Assembly: GCA_021904315.1 (NCBI GenBank)
Contig: CM038911.1
Span: 23,595,390 to 23,659,389, forward strand
DNA: 64,000 nt
Source of the DNA: Sphagnum magellanicum
Taxonomy: Eukaryota; Streptophyta; Sphagnopsida; Sphagnales; Sphagnaceae
Direction: 5' to 3'
This document shows, in pieces, positions 10,601-23,385 of this stretch. Under the pieces are notes generated by a model. That model ran no database searches, was not told the origin of the DNA, and saw only the letters and a program-made list of their open reading frames with translations. Both the position numbers and the translations under genes were made by a program. Numbering within the stretch: position 1 is the first letter of the stretch; every line of letters begins with the position of its first letter.

Positions 10601-12690
10601 TTGTAGGCTACAACTTTGTTAATTAATACATATCATAGCCTATTTATATGTGGCAAAGGACTCTAATGACACATTTTTTAAGTTTAAGAAAAAAATTCTA
10701 AGATTTATTTTGAACCCTAAACTTTTTAATTCAAAGACATACTTTGACTTTTAAAGTTTTAGAATTTCACATTTTAAAATTATGATTTTAAAAAATGTGG
10801 CTAATAGGTTCATATCATTTTTATTTTTTCACCATCAAAAAAATTATTTCATATGAATCCTTTTCAAAGTCCTTTGCAAAATTGTCTTTTTTTAATGCAA
10901 TAATTGTTCATTTTCAAAAGTGTCATTAACTACAACCAAACCTAAAATTGGATCAAATGGATTTTGAATTTGAGTTTTTGACATTCATATGACAACTTGC
11001 CATGATTGACAAGGTTTCAAATGGCAAAAGATATTTAGATATATGATTCTGAATAGTTATTATCAACATTTGATGCCTTTTTGGCCCCTTTGACTTTGTG
11101 TTCAACCAAGAGTACTTTTAACACACCTCTATTTAACTTCATTAATATATGTTTGATTAGGGTAGTTCTTATTTAGTTGCAAAATTTTAAAGGTTAATTA
11201 GGAATAAGTAGTCTTCAAGGGCCATTGAAGCCGTGGACGAACACAAAAGGCGACAATTCTTGTGTGTATTTTATTCTTTTAATGACCAATTGGGGTTATT
11301 CACCTTGTGTGTACTAGATTATGGGAAAAAGATATTGATGTGAAATTGTAAGGACACTTAAAGATAAAGGGTTAAAAATAAAATTTCTCAAAATGCCAAC
11401 ACATGGACACATATGTTTTTATAATTTTTTCATATTTTTGTGCATGGGTGAAATTCACATATCCCACATGGTGCAAGCCAATAAATAGATAGAGATTTTT
11501 TAAAATTAATTAATTATTCTTTTATGGAATTAAATTGGGTCCAACTTTCATTTCAGCAAGATGGTTCCTAGTTTTATCACCCAAGGATTTTTCCACCCTA
11601 TTTAGTATCATGGAATAATTTTATTCCACAAATTGTTTTGCATTACAACAGATATTACAATGTATGGAATCTCATGAAATCTCGATCAAACCAACTAGTT
11701 TGGTGGTAGTTTGATCCATTATCATGTTGTAAAAAGTTAATTTTGGTTGAAGAAGTCCAATGGGTTCCTTAGTTGTTTAGTAAGGATGTTAACTCATGGA
11801 CATCCATAAATAATCACATAAACCATGTTTTTGCCCACATAAACTTGTGTGACTACCATATGATGATCAATGTCTATAATCGCTATAGTTGTATCTTGTT
11901 GTGTTTTAAAAACAATTGGTGGTTTAACACTTGTTTGTGCTTATCAAACATGTACAACTCTTCAAATCAAATATTATTTAAATTTTTTTCTCTTAAATTC
12001 AAAATATACCAATGTTATGCAATTACTTGATTTTTTTCATAACCTTTTGAAAATTTTGGGAATGAAAAAACCTATTCAATTCCAAATTTCAAAGATGAAG
12101 TTTCCTTACAAGGTTGATTTAATCTATCAACTAGAAAGCATGTGGATATATTTAATGGTTCTTTAGTATTTAAAAATTTCCCCTTTGTTAATTAAATGAA
12201 TATATACATATGTACCCATGTTGATGACCAAAAGGGCTTTGTAGCCATTCTCTTAACTATTCAACATTAAAGTATATTTTGTTTCCATCATCTACTAACC
12301 CATATCCTAAAATATATCTTTTGTAGAGATAATACGACCAATTAAAGTGGTAGGCAAATCTTGAACGATAAACAAGTGGTGCAAAAATTGGTTATGTTGG
12401 TGTTGTAATGTTGATAAACCAACACAATTGGTATTCCATTCTCCCACCAATATTGTTCCCAAGTCAATTGGTGAATAATATCAATAGAGGTTTGTATGAG
12501 GTTTTTTCTTTTGTCCATTTTGTTGCAATTTTACTCTTAAGAGGTTCCCAATCCTTGAAATTTTGTTATTTAGTTGTCTTGTTATGCATTGTAACAATTG
12601 CCACCATGTATTTGATTGCAATGTTTTTATTTTTTGAGTCCTTAATGGTTGTTTTTCCACTAGTTTCATTCCATAATTATCTTGGAATAT
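7610..12690. other. Gene-free AT-rich stretch
   Basis: No protein family, RNA gene or clear transposon border was recognised in about 5 kb. The DNA is very AT-rich. The part at 9150-9330 is made of repeated AAATTGG/CCAATTT words. Short open frames (for example 11773-12166 and 12408-12692) lack domains and read as chance frames. Confidence 0.4.
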
Positions 12691-13080
12691 GATTCCACCG
12701 GTGATCTAGTGATTGATTTATTTTTTATTGCTACGTTAATCAAGTTGGGTCATTAGTTGAAATTTTCAAAGCAATGTTCAAAAAATTGGGTGGCCATTTT
12801 TTGGTCATTATCTTAGGCAATTAAAAAATTTCAATTGTTAAATCAAGCAACCAAAAATTTGGCGATCGAATTTTTCGAACACTACTTGAAAATTTTCAAT
12901 GGTTTGATGGACAATGGTTCAATCTCTACCATTGATTTAATGATTGAAAATTTTTAGTTGCTACCCAAAATAATTTCATTTGCTATAAGACTATCGCAAT
13001 CAAAAGTTGTTTTGGTCACCACATAGTTCATGATGACCAAATGATGCGATTTTTAGTCACCCTTGACTATCCCCTAGGTA
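12690..13080. repeat. Subterminal-type repeat array (ATTGAAAATTTT / CAATCG words)
   Basis: Many direct and inverted copies of ATTGAAAATTT, TTTGGTCA and CAATGG-like words, for example GATTGAAAATTTTTAGTTGC and its inverse. Arrays like this are typical of the subterminal regions of CACTA or Mutator-like DNA transposons. The same words recur at 40380-40720. No terminal repeat or transposase was found. Confidence 0.4.
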
Positions 13081-13117
13081 GCTTGACTTTGTTTTGACCT
13101 AAGTTGACCCTATTCTT

Positions 13118-13445
13118 ATGAATAATATATTTAACATATTGAAAGTGAATGATTCAACTTATGTGCAAATGTTGATGATTTAAAAAATATGAAAAAACTC
13201 AAAAACTCATTTAAGTATACATGTGAGGGATTAAATTGTGTGTGTTTCAATGTATTATAATAAGTGCAAGATGAAACTTGTGAGTAATAATTTTAACATA
13301 TTAAATGTGAATGGTTCAATTCATGTACAAATGTTGATAGTTGAAATGATATGAAAAAATCACCAACTCATTCTAGTATAAATATGAGGTTTTAAGTTGT
13401 TACATGTGTTTTAATGAATTATGGTAAGTGTAAAATGCAAGGGTT
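13118..13445 (+). repeat. Tandem duplication, two units of about 165 bp
   Basis: The unit starting near 13118 (AATATATTTAACATATTG...) is repeated from about 13283 (AATAATTTTAACATATTA...) with the same order of words: GTGAATGRTTCAA, CAAATGTTGAT, ATATGAAAAAA, CATGTG, AAGTG(C/T)AA. About four fifths of positions agree by eye. Confidence 0.6.
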
Positions 13446-16320
13446 TATGGTAAGTAGTCAATTTTGTAAATTATTAAGCTAAAGAATTTTTTTTATAAAA
13501 GAATTTTGATGAGAAAAAAATTGAGACAATGTTAATTGATTATCCAGACTCAAAAAACACTCACAATTTGAAAGTTGTGAAATTTTAAATTCTTAAAAAT
13601 TAAAAATCTATTGAATAGAATTTTTTAATTTCAAAAGTCCTTTACCACATGTAAATGGGGTGTAATGTACATGACATTTTTTTTTTAAATTTATTTTATG
13701 AAAAGATAAAATAAATCATTAAATAATTAGCATATTTTCATACAATTTGAAATTAAGATAATTTTTCAAAACGAAATGCAAAATTTGGTAAAATCTATAC
13801 ACTTAAAAAAAATTCTTAGTTATTCATGAAAAGTTAATACAAAAAATGTGATGTATTGAAAACAAAATTGTATTTTTAGTAACATATTGCAAAAGATTTC
13901 ATCCCAAAAGTCCTTTCTATGAGAAAATGAAAATGACCACAAAAAAAACTGTAGTCTTTGAGTCTTTCATCACCATTGGCTCATTTGATTGTGATCGCAC
14001 CCATTGGACTTCCTTAGGAAGTGAAAAGGCATGCCTTTTATGATTATGCCTTGCAGAAAATGCTCCAAAAATTAAATCACTAAGCAACATTATGAAATAT
14101 TGAATCCACTTTTCTATAAATCATAATCATCCATGTTAAAACCCTAATCAAGGTAAGCAATGACAACAATTTCGGTAGTTAATGAAATGTTGTGGTCATT
14201 ATTAAACATATTTGATGTTGGAATGGTGATGAATTTATCATGAATCATTCCAAATCATGGGCACATGTGAAAAACTTATCATTGGTTGATATTTGCAAAT
14301 CAAATCAATGGGACGAGTTAAGGTTCATTGAGGATGGAGGGAAATTTTGAAAAGCATTAATGTTTCCTTGGTAGGGAAAATAGGTGTGCCTTTGGGAATG
14401 GAGAGTATTTTTGAAGGAGGGGAGGGAGACATGCCTTGGGGAATGGAAAGTATTTTTAGGGGAAGGGAGGGAGACATGCCTTAAAAAGTGGACACATTTT
14501 CTTGGGAGTTAGTTGCTTGAGGCATCATTTTCCATTGGTGGGGTGGACTTAGGTTGCTAGGGGATGGATATTTATATAGAGGGACAATATATGGGTGCAA
14601 GCAAGATATTTTGCATATACTTGCTACCTTGTTTTCTACTTGAAAACACCAAAAAAATAGTTTTCCAAACTTCTAACCTTCTTCTAGTATTTCAAAAAAA
14701 AAAAACTTTTAGTTTTTTTTCATGGGCATCTTTAGCATCCCTCTAGCATTTCAAATCAATTTGTGTCATATCATTTGGACTTGAAAAAGTACCTCAAAAA
14801 TATCCCCAAAAATTATGTCATTTTTTAGGGGTTAGGGATGACTATGAAAACAAATTCCACTACCCCAAAAATTATTATTAAAATGTTCACCACATCAATA
14901 TTGAGGTGCTTGAAAAAAAAACCAAATACTTGCAAACATATTCACCTACTTTCAAATACTTGAATTTTATTTTTCAAACTACCACAAAGTTTAGGTCTAA
15001 TTCAAGTACTTGTAAGTAGCTTTTAAAAACATGATTATAACAATTTAGCTTTTGAAGTCCATGCAAACAAGAGTTAAGAAAAAACAAAGTTATCCTCCCC
15101 CATAAAATCATCTATTTGTTAGTCCTTTTATTTAAGGACACCAGTTTTTTGCTGCAAACACTACTTTTTGTGTATACTTTATGATGTTTTCACCCATATA
15201 TCATTGGGGCATGGTCTTCTTCAAAGAGCAAAAGGGGGGATGGGGTTTCCCAAAGTAGGTTTGGGATGTGGGAAATGAGGTGGGCAAGCAAAGGGGGCTA
15301 AAGGAAGTGGGGGGTTGGGGTCAAGTTGTGGTGGGGCATTAGGCCAAAAAGGCAATGGTTTGGTTAATCAAAGATGGGATGTTCCAAGACAAAACATCAA
15401 AATCCATAAATTTGGTTATCAAAGCGTGTTGTAGACCACACCACATTTATTGTTATGCATATTTTGGGTAAACACACCTATGGTAAAACACTTACTGTTT
15501 CAGTGGTTGTCAAAATGCAAGGGAATGTTCTTTTCATTTTGGTGCCTAAAAAAAAAATGTGCCCCTCCTATGGGCACAACAACCATTGCATTTTAAATTG
15601 TCAAAAATAGAGTAAATACGAATGAGACATGGGAATTTGAAGAGAAAAAGGTCAAAAGTCAAAAATTAAAAAGTTTAGAACACATGGTAGTTTATGGGTG
15701 ATAGCTTTTTGCCCATGTATAAATAGTATCCAATGTATGAAGGTTTGTTACCTACTATTTTTATTTCATAAATGAAAAGTGTCCAAACAATTTTTCATCT
15801 TTTAAATGTTCATTTTACAACCCATGGTCAAATCCTCCCAAGAAAAAAGGCAAAAAATCCAATGGCCATGGGCATAACCAAGTTCAATATAGGGTTTAGG
15901 ACTGTAGGCACTGGGGAGTGGTGCAGAACTATGGATGATAGTGTTTTTTTTTTTTTTAAATTGTCATGTAGTTAATGGTGGCAATCATTCCAAAGATAAT
16001 TTAGCCAAATTTGGTGATTAAAAATTTGAAAATAAAGATTTTGAAGCCTTCTTCTATATTTTTGCAACTTACTGGGCATTAGTGTAGTAATTGGCGACAT
16101 TTAATATATTTTTTTTAATTCAACAATTTGGTGACTTGAAAATTCAAAAAAAAAACCAAAATTTGCCATTTTGAAATAAAAATTTGACATTTGGCAAATT
16201 TTCAAAAAAAAAAAATCACTAGTGGGAAGTCTTCATGATGCTTTATGATTTTAGCTTACTTTTGGGAAAAAAAACTCCCCACAACCTCCTTTCCAATCTT
16301 TGTGATCATCTCCTCCAATA
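13446..16320. other. Gene-free stretch with G-rich and duplicated segments
   Basis: No gene was recognised. It includes two 45-bp tandem units at 14387-14431 and 14432-14476 (TGCCTT(T/G)GGGAATGGA... ending GGAGGGAGACA), a G-rich patch at 15225-15345, and an 18-bp word at 15466-15483 that occurs inverted at 23362-23379. AAATTTG/CAAATTT words cluster at 15980-16220. Confidence 0.45.
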
Positions 16321-16329
16321 AAGTCCTGA

Positions 16330-17420
16330 ACTCCTTTTCCTTCAAGCTCTGAAAGCTCTTGGATGATGCTCCTCTTGCTCCTCTTGCTTGTGCTTCTTAG
16401 CAATGTACTTGTTTCAAGCGGTGATGTTTCTTTTACTTTGTGTTGCTTGGCAATCTAGTTGCTCCAAAGCCATGATGCTTCTCTTATTCTTCCTTCTTGG
16501 TAGTTCAATTGTTTCGAAGCCTTGATGTTCATACTTCTCATGCTTTTCAAGATGCTCCTCTTGCTTGTGTTTTCCTTGATGCTCTTATTGCTTGTGATTC
16601 TTGTCATGCCCCCTCTTGTTTTTGATTTTATGTGATGTTCATGCTCCTCTTAGTGGCAATTTAATGTTTCCAAGCTATGATGCTCTTCTTGCTTCTACTT
16701 CCTAACAGTTTAGTTGCTTTAAGTTATGATGCTCCTCTTGTTTTTGCTTCTTGGTAGCTTAGTTGCTTTAAGTTCTGATGTTCCTCTTGTTTGTGATTTT
16801 TATCATGTGCTGCTTACTTTTGTTTTTATGTGTTGCTCCTACTCCTCTTATTGGTAGTCTAATGGCTCCAAGCCATGATGCTCTTTTGCATGTGCTTCCT
16901 AGTAGCCCCGTTACTCTAAGTTGTGATGCTCTTCTTGCTTTTGCTTTTATGTGATGTTCATGTTCTTCTTTTTAATAGTCCTGTGGCTCCAAGCCACGAT
17001 GCTCCTCTTGCTTGTGCTTCTTGGTAGCCCAATTGTTCTAAGTTGTGTTGTTCCTTTTGCTTGTGATTTTTGTCATGCTCTTCTTGCTTTTGCTTTTATG
17101 TGATTTTCATGCTCCTCTTTTTAGCAGTCTAGTGGCTCCAAGCCATGATGCTCCTTTTGCTCATGCTTCATGGTGGTCTATTTGTTCCAAGCTATGATGT
17201 TCCTCTTATTCACGCCTCCTAAAGGTCTAGTTGCTCCAAGCCATGATGCTTCTTTTGCTCATGCTTCATGGTGGTCTAGTTGTTCCAAGCTATGATGTTT
17301 TTCTTACTCATGCCTAAAGGTCCAGTTGTTCCAAGTCATGATGCTCCTTTTGCTACTATTTCATAATAGTTTAGTTGTTATAAACTTGTGATATTCATGC
17401 TCTTATTTCCATGATGCACT
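16330..17420. repeat. Degenerate minisatellite, unit roughly 60-120 bp
   Basis: The words GATGCTCCTCTTGCTTGTGC, TTCTTGGTAGTCTAGTTGCT and CCAAGCCATGATGCTC recur in the same order at least ten times with many substitutions. No frame stays open across the array on either strand. The pattern suggests an old tandem array rather than a gene. Confidence 0.65.
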
Positions 17421-18478
17421 TCTTTCTCATGTTTTTCATGCGATATTCTTACTTGCGTTTTCTTGCCTATCAAAGTCATAACAGTTGTGATCCTCTCTTG
17501 CTACTTCATGTTCATTTAATTACGAGCTTGGTGGGTGTAAATGTGCTAAAACATGCCCATTGGCTTGTTGCCTTGCCATTATTGCATGTCTAAAATTCAT
17601 TACACCTTTGTTGTGAATCCAAGGTTCACACCCTGATATCAAAATGGGTGTGCACACTAGCCCATTTGGAGTTTTTTGTGGAAAGTATTTCTTGCATTTT
17701 TTATTGTTGTTGTAGTCCAAGTTGCATCAAATTGGGCCTTTGCATGCTAATGGTTATTCACTCTACAGCTCGCTATGTTGCAACCACTGTCTCTCTTGTT
17801 TTTCTAGCTTTATTTTCCTCCCTCTCCCTTCACTTTGTTTTACTATGCTCTTCTGTTGATTCTTTGTCAATTTTTTTTTTACAGGGCTCCCAAATACTTA
17901 GTAGAGGTCATTACGTGTGATTTAGAGTAATCCACGAATGGTTATTTGCCTTGTGTAGGTCTTAGATGTAAACAAGGTAAAGCTAACACGTTATACAATT
18001 ACATTACCCTTTGAGTGAGGTTCGTTGAAGTGGGAACATCTTCCTATTGAGTTGCTTCAACTATGCTAACTACTCTTTCAACTACTTATTTGATTAGACT
18101 TCAAGGTCTTTACACGTAATATCAATGGTCCCCTTGTTGTGTAGTTATAGGATCATTAGTAGCCTTTATTGAAGAGCCCCAATTTGTTATGTTAAAGAGT
18201 TCTTCAACAACTCTCTATTCTTGTTCATCTTGACCAACTTGGTCACCTAATACATAATCCTTTTCACCTTCACCTTTTTCATTTGCTAATGATGTTGCTG
18301 ATGTTGCTACACTAAATGGTTGAAAGTGCTATTTGATTGTCCATTGTTCTAGGGTTAAAGTGGCCATATTCTAATAACCCTAAAACCAGACCTAATGTTC
18401 TGTGGTGTCAATGATTAGTCCAAGGCTTTATCCACCCAACCAACAAGTGTAATTTTGTTTGGTTCTTGGTATTTATTT
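17421..18478. other. Gene-free stretch left of the pogo relic
   Basis: No domain seen. The segment at 17510-17950 has a T-rich run followed by ACAG at about 17882 that resembles a splice acceptor, but no coding frame follows. Confidence 0.3.
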
Positions 18479-19270
18479 CTAGCCATAGTCGCATTTTTTT
18501 TTTAATGTAGTTTTGAATGGCTTAAAACATGAAACATTAAGGGGTTGGAATGCATGTGAAGTGTGTGAGGGTAAGGTTATCATGTTTAAACCAAAGGTCA
18601 TTGCTTGTTTTAGGGCTTTTAATGTAACATGTGATCCATGACCATCTAGAACTAATAAATGACGATTGGTTTGGGAAATCCCACTTGGAATAGAATCTTT
18701 GAAAATGAAAGGAATTCTTTGAACAAAAAACTTGTCATCCATGCTTTTGTTTGCATTGCCATACATGTTCTTGGTTTGCATTGTTGGATGTAATCGTCGT
18801 GTAATCGTTTTCCTTTGAATATGTAGAATCCCAATAAAACTGACCCAACAACATTAACAACATAATTTATCGTTACTTATTTGGTGGTAAAGGGTTGCCA
18901 AGTTGGAGTAAAAGGATTTGTAGGAGTCAATAATGAATCCTTGTGCTCTTAAGACTTTTAATCCTTCTATTTGTCTAATGCTTATGTTAGGTTGCCTTTT
19001 TTGGAACCATTTCCACCAAGAATTTCTTGGAACAACATCCTTGAATGGTGCTGGTTTTGTTTGTGTGATTTCTACAACCTTCAACTTGAATTGTTGTATG
19101 GTGATGGACAACCCCCATTCTTGCATAGCTAATGCCCATTCAACTATGGTTTTGTCTTCTTCCTTTGTTAACAAACATGTTGGTCCCATGTTACGATTCC
19201 TTGTTTTATCATTCAGATGATTGGATAAGGAAGTAAGTGGTGTCTCCCATGATTTGCACAAACAACACAT
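18479..19270 (-). pseudogene. pogo/Tigger-type transposase relic (Tc1/mariner superfamily)
   Basis: Minus strand. The frame at 19270-18854 has GPTCLLTKEEDKTIVEWALA, WGLSITIQQFKLKVVEI and WWKWFQKRQPNISIRQ, the CENP-B-type helix-turn-helix DNA-binding domain of pogo-like transposases. After a stop the reading continues in a second frame (about 18834-18690: FYIFKGKRLHDDY, ACMAMQ-like, KAWMTS). A third frame gives LLVLDGHGSHVTLKALKQAM and ITLPSHTSHAFQPLNVSCFK, the second-aspartate strand (DGHGSH) and the PPHTSHxxQPLD block of the DDE_1 catalytic core. At least one stop and one frameshift break it, and the C-terminus is missing. No terminal inverted repeats were found. Confidence 0.85.
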
Positions 19271-19299
19271 TATGGGATATTTGATTTGTGAAAGAAATG

Positions 19300-20340
19300 A
19301 CTACTGTCTTTTTTTACTACAATTGTAATTACTTAGTCATAAAAATCACTATGTAGTTATAAAGGTCATTGAGATGTCATGTGATGTCATGGTTTTGTAA
19401 CTATAGTTAGTATGATGACTAATGGGTTTTTTTGGATAAATATATTATTATTCTTGAAATCATAATAATATGCTTTAAATAAATTAAAATTAGTTGATTA
19501 AAAATACCCTAACTTTTGTGATTAAAATAACAACTTCTAATCTCACAATATGATGTGGCATTCCATGTGTACATTTGATTATTAATCAACATGATGATTC
19601 ATACATTATGTTGAATAAAATGATGCATTTATTGGTTAGTCACTATGTTAGAAATGATGTCCAATCCTTCAATGTAGTTCTTTGTGTCAATATACAAGTC
19701 CAAAAACTTTACCCTCACTACAATAAATCTTGTCTTTTGAACCAAACACAAAAATGACTATTATTTTTTCAATTACATTTATAACTATTTTGACATAAAA
19801 ATCACTAAGTAATGAAAAAAACATCAACATGCCACATGGCATCATGGTTTTGCAATTGTAGTCAATATGACAACTTGTTGATTTTTTTGGTAAATTATCA
19901 TATTATTTCTACATTTTTGTTCATTAATTAATTAGTTGCAAGAACCATCCACCTTTGCAATTAATAACTACTCAATCTCCCATAATGATGACATGGCATG
20001 CTATATGCCAACAAGATGATGTGGTCCTATTTGTTGACATCATGATTCATGTCATTGATTTGGTGAATTAATCTCATTTATTAGCTAGTTGAGAATATTA
20101 TTGTCCTCTCCGATTAATAACGAATCAGTCTTCCATGTGACAATGACATGACATGTCATTTGGCAACATGGTGTCATAAATTTGCATGGTAATCCATGAT
20201 TTTTTGTTACACCATAAATTTTTTTGTGTATTGAATTCACATCACCAATATTTATCATGACATGCCATTATTTTCTATGTGCCATGAAGTTTTTGAAGTC
20301 ATGAATTCACATGCATGTGTATGTGTATTAAACAATATAT
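19300..20340. repeat. Degenerate direct repeats of about 450 bp
   Basis: The block from 19301 (ACTACAATTGTAATTACTTA, ATCACTATGTAGTTATAA, GATGTCATGGTTTTG) is matched by a block from about 19752 (TCAATTACATTTATAACTA, ATCACTAAGTAATGAA, GGCATCATGGTTTTGCAATT), and a shorter third copy starts near 20095. All share ATGACATGGCAT-like words. They may be the subterminal part of a DNA transposon. Confidence 0.45.
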
Positions 20341-20399
20341 TGTTAACTTGTAATTATGATTACAATATTAATAATCATTTTGAAAAAGGTGACACATAA

Positions 20400-21260
20400 C
20401 TCCTTGACTTTTTAACTATTTTACACACTAGCTTAGGTTAACATAACTATTAAGTTAACCTATGTATGTAGGCTACTTAGTAAGAATCTACTTCATAATA
20501 TAAGTTACTTTGTAAGTTACTTAACCATACATAAGAAATTTATTACATCTAATATGGTTAAATATACCTAGAATAGGTTACCCTACTAATAGGTTAACCT
20601 AGGTAGATTTGCCTAGGTTCCTAGCTTTGGGTTTTTTGCCAAGTCAACTTAGGTAGCCTCATTACAAGATATTTGATCAAATTTATAACCACCTCAAGGT
20701 TGTGTGACTATATGTGACTATATGCAACATAATTATCTTAAGTTAATTTAGTTTTTAACCTAAGAATGACTAGGTTAACCTAAGTTAGGTTAGTAAGTAA
20801 TATAGGTTAACAAACTAGTTCATCTTAAATCAACCTAGTGAGGTTTAGTTCTAGACTAGGTTGGTAGGTAGTAGGTGGGTTGATCTAGGTCAACCTAAGG
20901 TGGGCAAGGTTAATTCAAGGTTATAAATTTTGAATTTTATAATTTTGTGTTAAATATAATTAATATTAAAAAATGTGGTAGTGTAATGGATGAGGATTTG
21001 AACCCTAAAGTGAAGGTGATGAAGGGTTCAAGTCCTCATTCTTGCAACCTATGATATTTAGGCCACTTGCTTTAGGTTAGGTAGCCTAGTTTAGCCATTT
21101 AGCCTAGGTTGCTTAACATAGGTAGCTAATCTAGTTAGGTTAAGTTAGGTTGACTTTTGGTTAGGCAAGTTAGGCTAGGTTGTTTAGCCTAGCTAGGTTA
21201 GGTTAGGTTGCCTTTTGGCTACATTAGCTACATGGGTTAAATTAGGTTTATTTTTGGTTA
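20400..21260. repeat. TAGGTT/AACCTA-rich low-complexity tract
   Basis: Dense TAGGTTAACCT, TTAGGTTAGGT, TTAACCTA and GCCTAGG words on both strands, many of them palindromic (AGGTTAACCT). The density is highest at 20570-20900 and 21060-21250. No open frame crosses it. Confidence 0.6.
20991..21038. repeat. Hairpin: 16-bp inverted repeat with 16-nt loop
   Basis: Left arm 20991-21006 (TGAGGATTTGAACCCT) and right arm 21023-21038 (AGGGTTCAAGTCCTCA) pair at 15 of 16 positions around a 16-nt spacer. Both arms contain a GGTTCAARTCC word similar to the tRNA B box. No cloverleaf can be folded here, so it is not called a tRNA. Confidence 0.75.
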
Positions 21261-21626
21261 TGTGCAATGACTCATAATGTATTTATAGATTTTTGACACA
21301 TATCATCCATCCATCAAGGCATCTTTTGTAACACTTAATTGAATAAAACAATTAAATTGAGATGGTTTGCATTTTACACATCATACCAAGGTTAATGATG
21401 ACATGGAATTTCATTATTATAAGAAAATTTAAAAATCTTAGTTGTTAAACAACTAGGCTTTGTAACTAAACATCCCTTGCGATTAAATGGGTGAAATGAC
21501 ATCGGTTTAGCAACTCGTCAGTCATTAGTTGCATATGTCCTTCCTAATTAGTATGTAGTTATAAATGCTAGTTGCAAAACCCAAAATGTGTTGTTGTGCT
21601 ATTTGTTTTTCATTGAGAGTGGGTCC

Positions 21627-22879
21627 CTATTTCAATATCCAATACTTCTTTAAAAATTTGATCAATCCATGTTCATCTCTTTGTTCATGGTGGGTGTTTT
21701 TTCTTGATTCAACATTATGTGTGTGGTGTGTTTGATGTAGGTGTTGTTTGTCATATCTTTGTAACAAAGATAGGTGTAGTTGGTGTAATAGGTGTAACGG
21801 GTACAATTTATGGCAATTGGTTTTCCTTATCCTCTGGTTGGCCCAGGAAAATGGATCAATGCCTTTGAGGTACAACATACATCACTTTGAACTAGCCCTT
21901 CCTAGACCAAGCCTCCACCTAAAAAGGCCTATGCAATCCTTTCCCACTAAAAGTACGCCTTTATTATTCCTATAATCACCCCAAGATCACACAAAGTTCA
22001 TTAACTCAGGGTAGGTTTCAAAAACATATGCTTCAACTTCACCCCCTAAGATCATGAATTCATAGAACCCTAAAAAATCTTCCCACACTAAATCCTTGTT
22101 TTCAATTTCTGTGTAGGCTATTCGAATAAACCTATATGTGTGATTCAACCATGCAATCTGGTATCTTGGCTTCTTAGGTCTCAAATATTTAACATCAGAC
22201 CTAATGGACTTTTGTATCCACTGATAATACAAACATTTAGAAAACTTCTTTTGTAAAATCTATCAAAGGTCTAAAAATTTCTTTCTAGTGGATCTAAAAT
22301 TGAAATGTGTAAGTGTTCTTTTACTTCCTCCCTTGCCTCATGCTTCTTTTTCTTTTTTTCTACTTTGATTATTGGCATTTTAAACAAAAAACGAGTAAAT
22401 AGTGAAAGTTATTGGTCCACCTTTCCTTTCACCCATATATTTAATTGAGATACATGTTGCTCTACCTTGATTGATGAAAATTGAACTCTAGATGGTAATT
22501 CTTGATTGTCTTCTTTTGCTTTCACCTTTGTCTTTTCTTAATCTACACTAAAATCTACTTTGTTGGCTAGAATTTGAGGTTTTCATGGTAATATTTGGAA
22601 TTCAAACTCAACTTTCACCCTATCCTTTCCCTGACCTAATATGATCCCATAACTTGAACATAAACCCTTTGATCCTTGTCTCAAAAATATTGCATTAAGA
22701 CAAAAAAACTTTAAGAAATGTTGCAATTCCTTTTCCACATTGCTTGGTAGCTTTGACATTCTTAGTTTAGAATGAGTTTGGTGAGAATGAAAGAAATGGA
22801 ATGAAAATGAAACTTTCAATCCTAAACCTTGTTCCAAATTTATTTTTTGTTTTGGAGCCAAGTTTGTATGGGGTGCCAA
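21627..22879 (-). pseudogene. Unrecognised degenerate coding-like region
   Basis: The minus strand has several short frames in series (22879-22583, 22232-21987, 21878-21627) with protein-like runs such as NHTYRFIRIAYTEIENKDLV and FYEFMILGGEVEAYVFETYP. Stops and frame changes separate them. I do not know the family; a transposon-encoded protein is the likeliest source. Confidence 0.3.
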
Positions 22880-22889
22880 AGTGTGCCCT

Positions 22890-23385
22890 TTGATGGGTGT
22901 AAATCACCATAATGTGCTAGGGGTGTTTTGACAAAATTTAATTGTTTTGGGAACATGTGCATTGGAACACTAAACCCTAATTTAACAACTGTTGGTTCTT
23001 TCCATTATTTTTAAACTACAAACCCTAAATAACCTTATAACCAAACGTAACATTCCTTGTGATGGTCCATTATTGAAACCCCAAAAACCCCACCCTTTCT
23101 CAAAAGTAAACATTTTTTAAAAAAAAATTGGGCACAAATAACACCCATATTTGAACACAACAAAATTTCCAAACACAAAAAAAAAAAAAATGGACACAAA
23201 GTTATGTTTTGTGGGCATAGGGTGTAAATGTCTAAACACAAAAGTTTATGGGCAAGTGTTTGGTTGTAGGAAAAAAATTGAACACTAAAAGGATTAGGGT
23301 TCCATTGGTCATGGGTTGTTTCTTGAACATAATGGGCATTCACTTATAGGCATATGTTCGCCCATAGGTGTGTTTACCCTAGTGT
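22890..23385. other. Gene-free stretch, possible MITE
   Basis: It ends with CCATAGGTGTGTTTACCC (23362-23379), which is the exact inverse of 15466-15483, and begins near 22895 with a loosely similar GATGGGTGTAAATCACC. That would fit a short inverted-repeat element, but the left end is weak. It also holds long A runs. Confidence 0.3.

Noticed and set aside
20975..21050. A tRNA gene or tRNA-derived SINE
   Set aside because: B-box-like words are present, but they form a simple inverted repeat and no cloverleaf with acceptor, D and anticodon arms can be folded.
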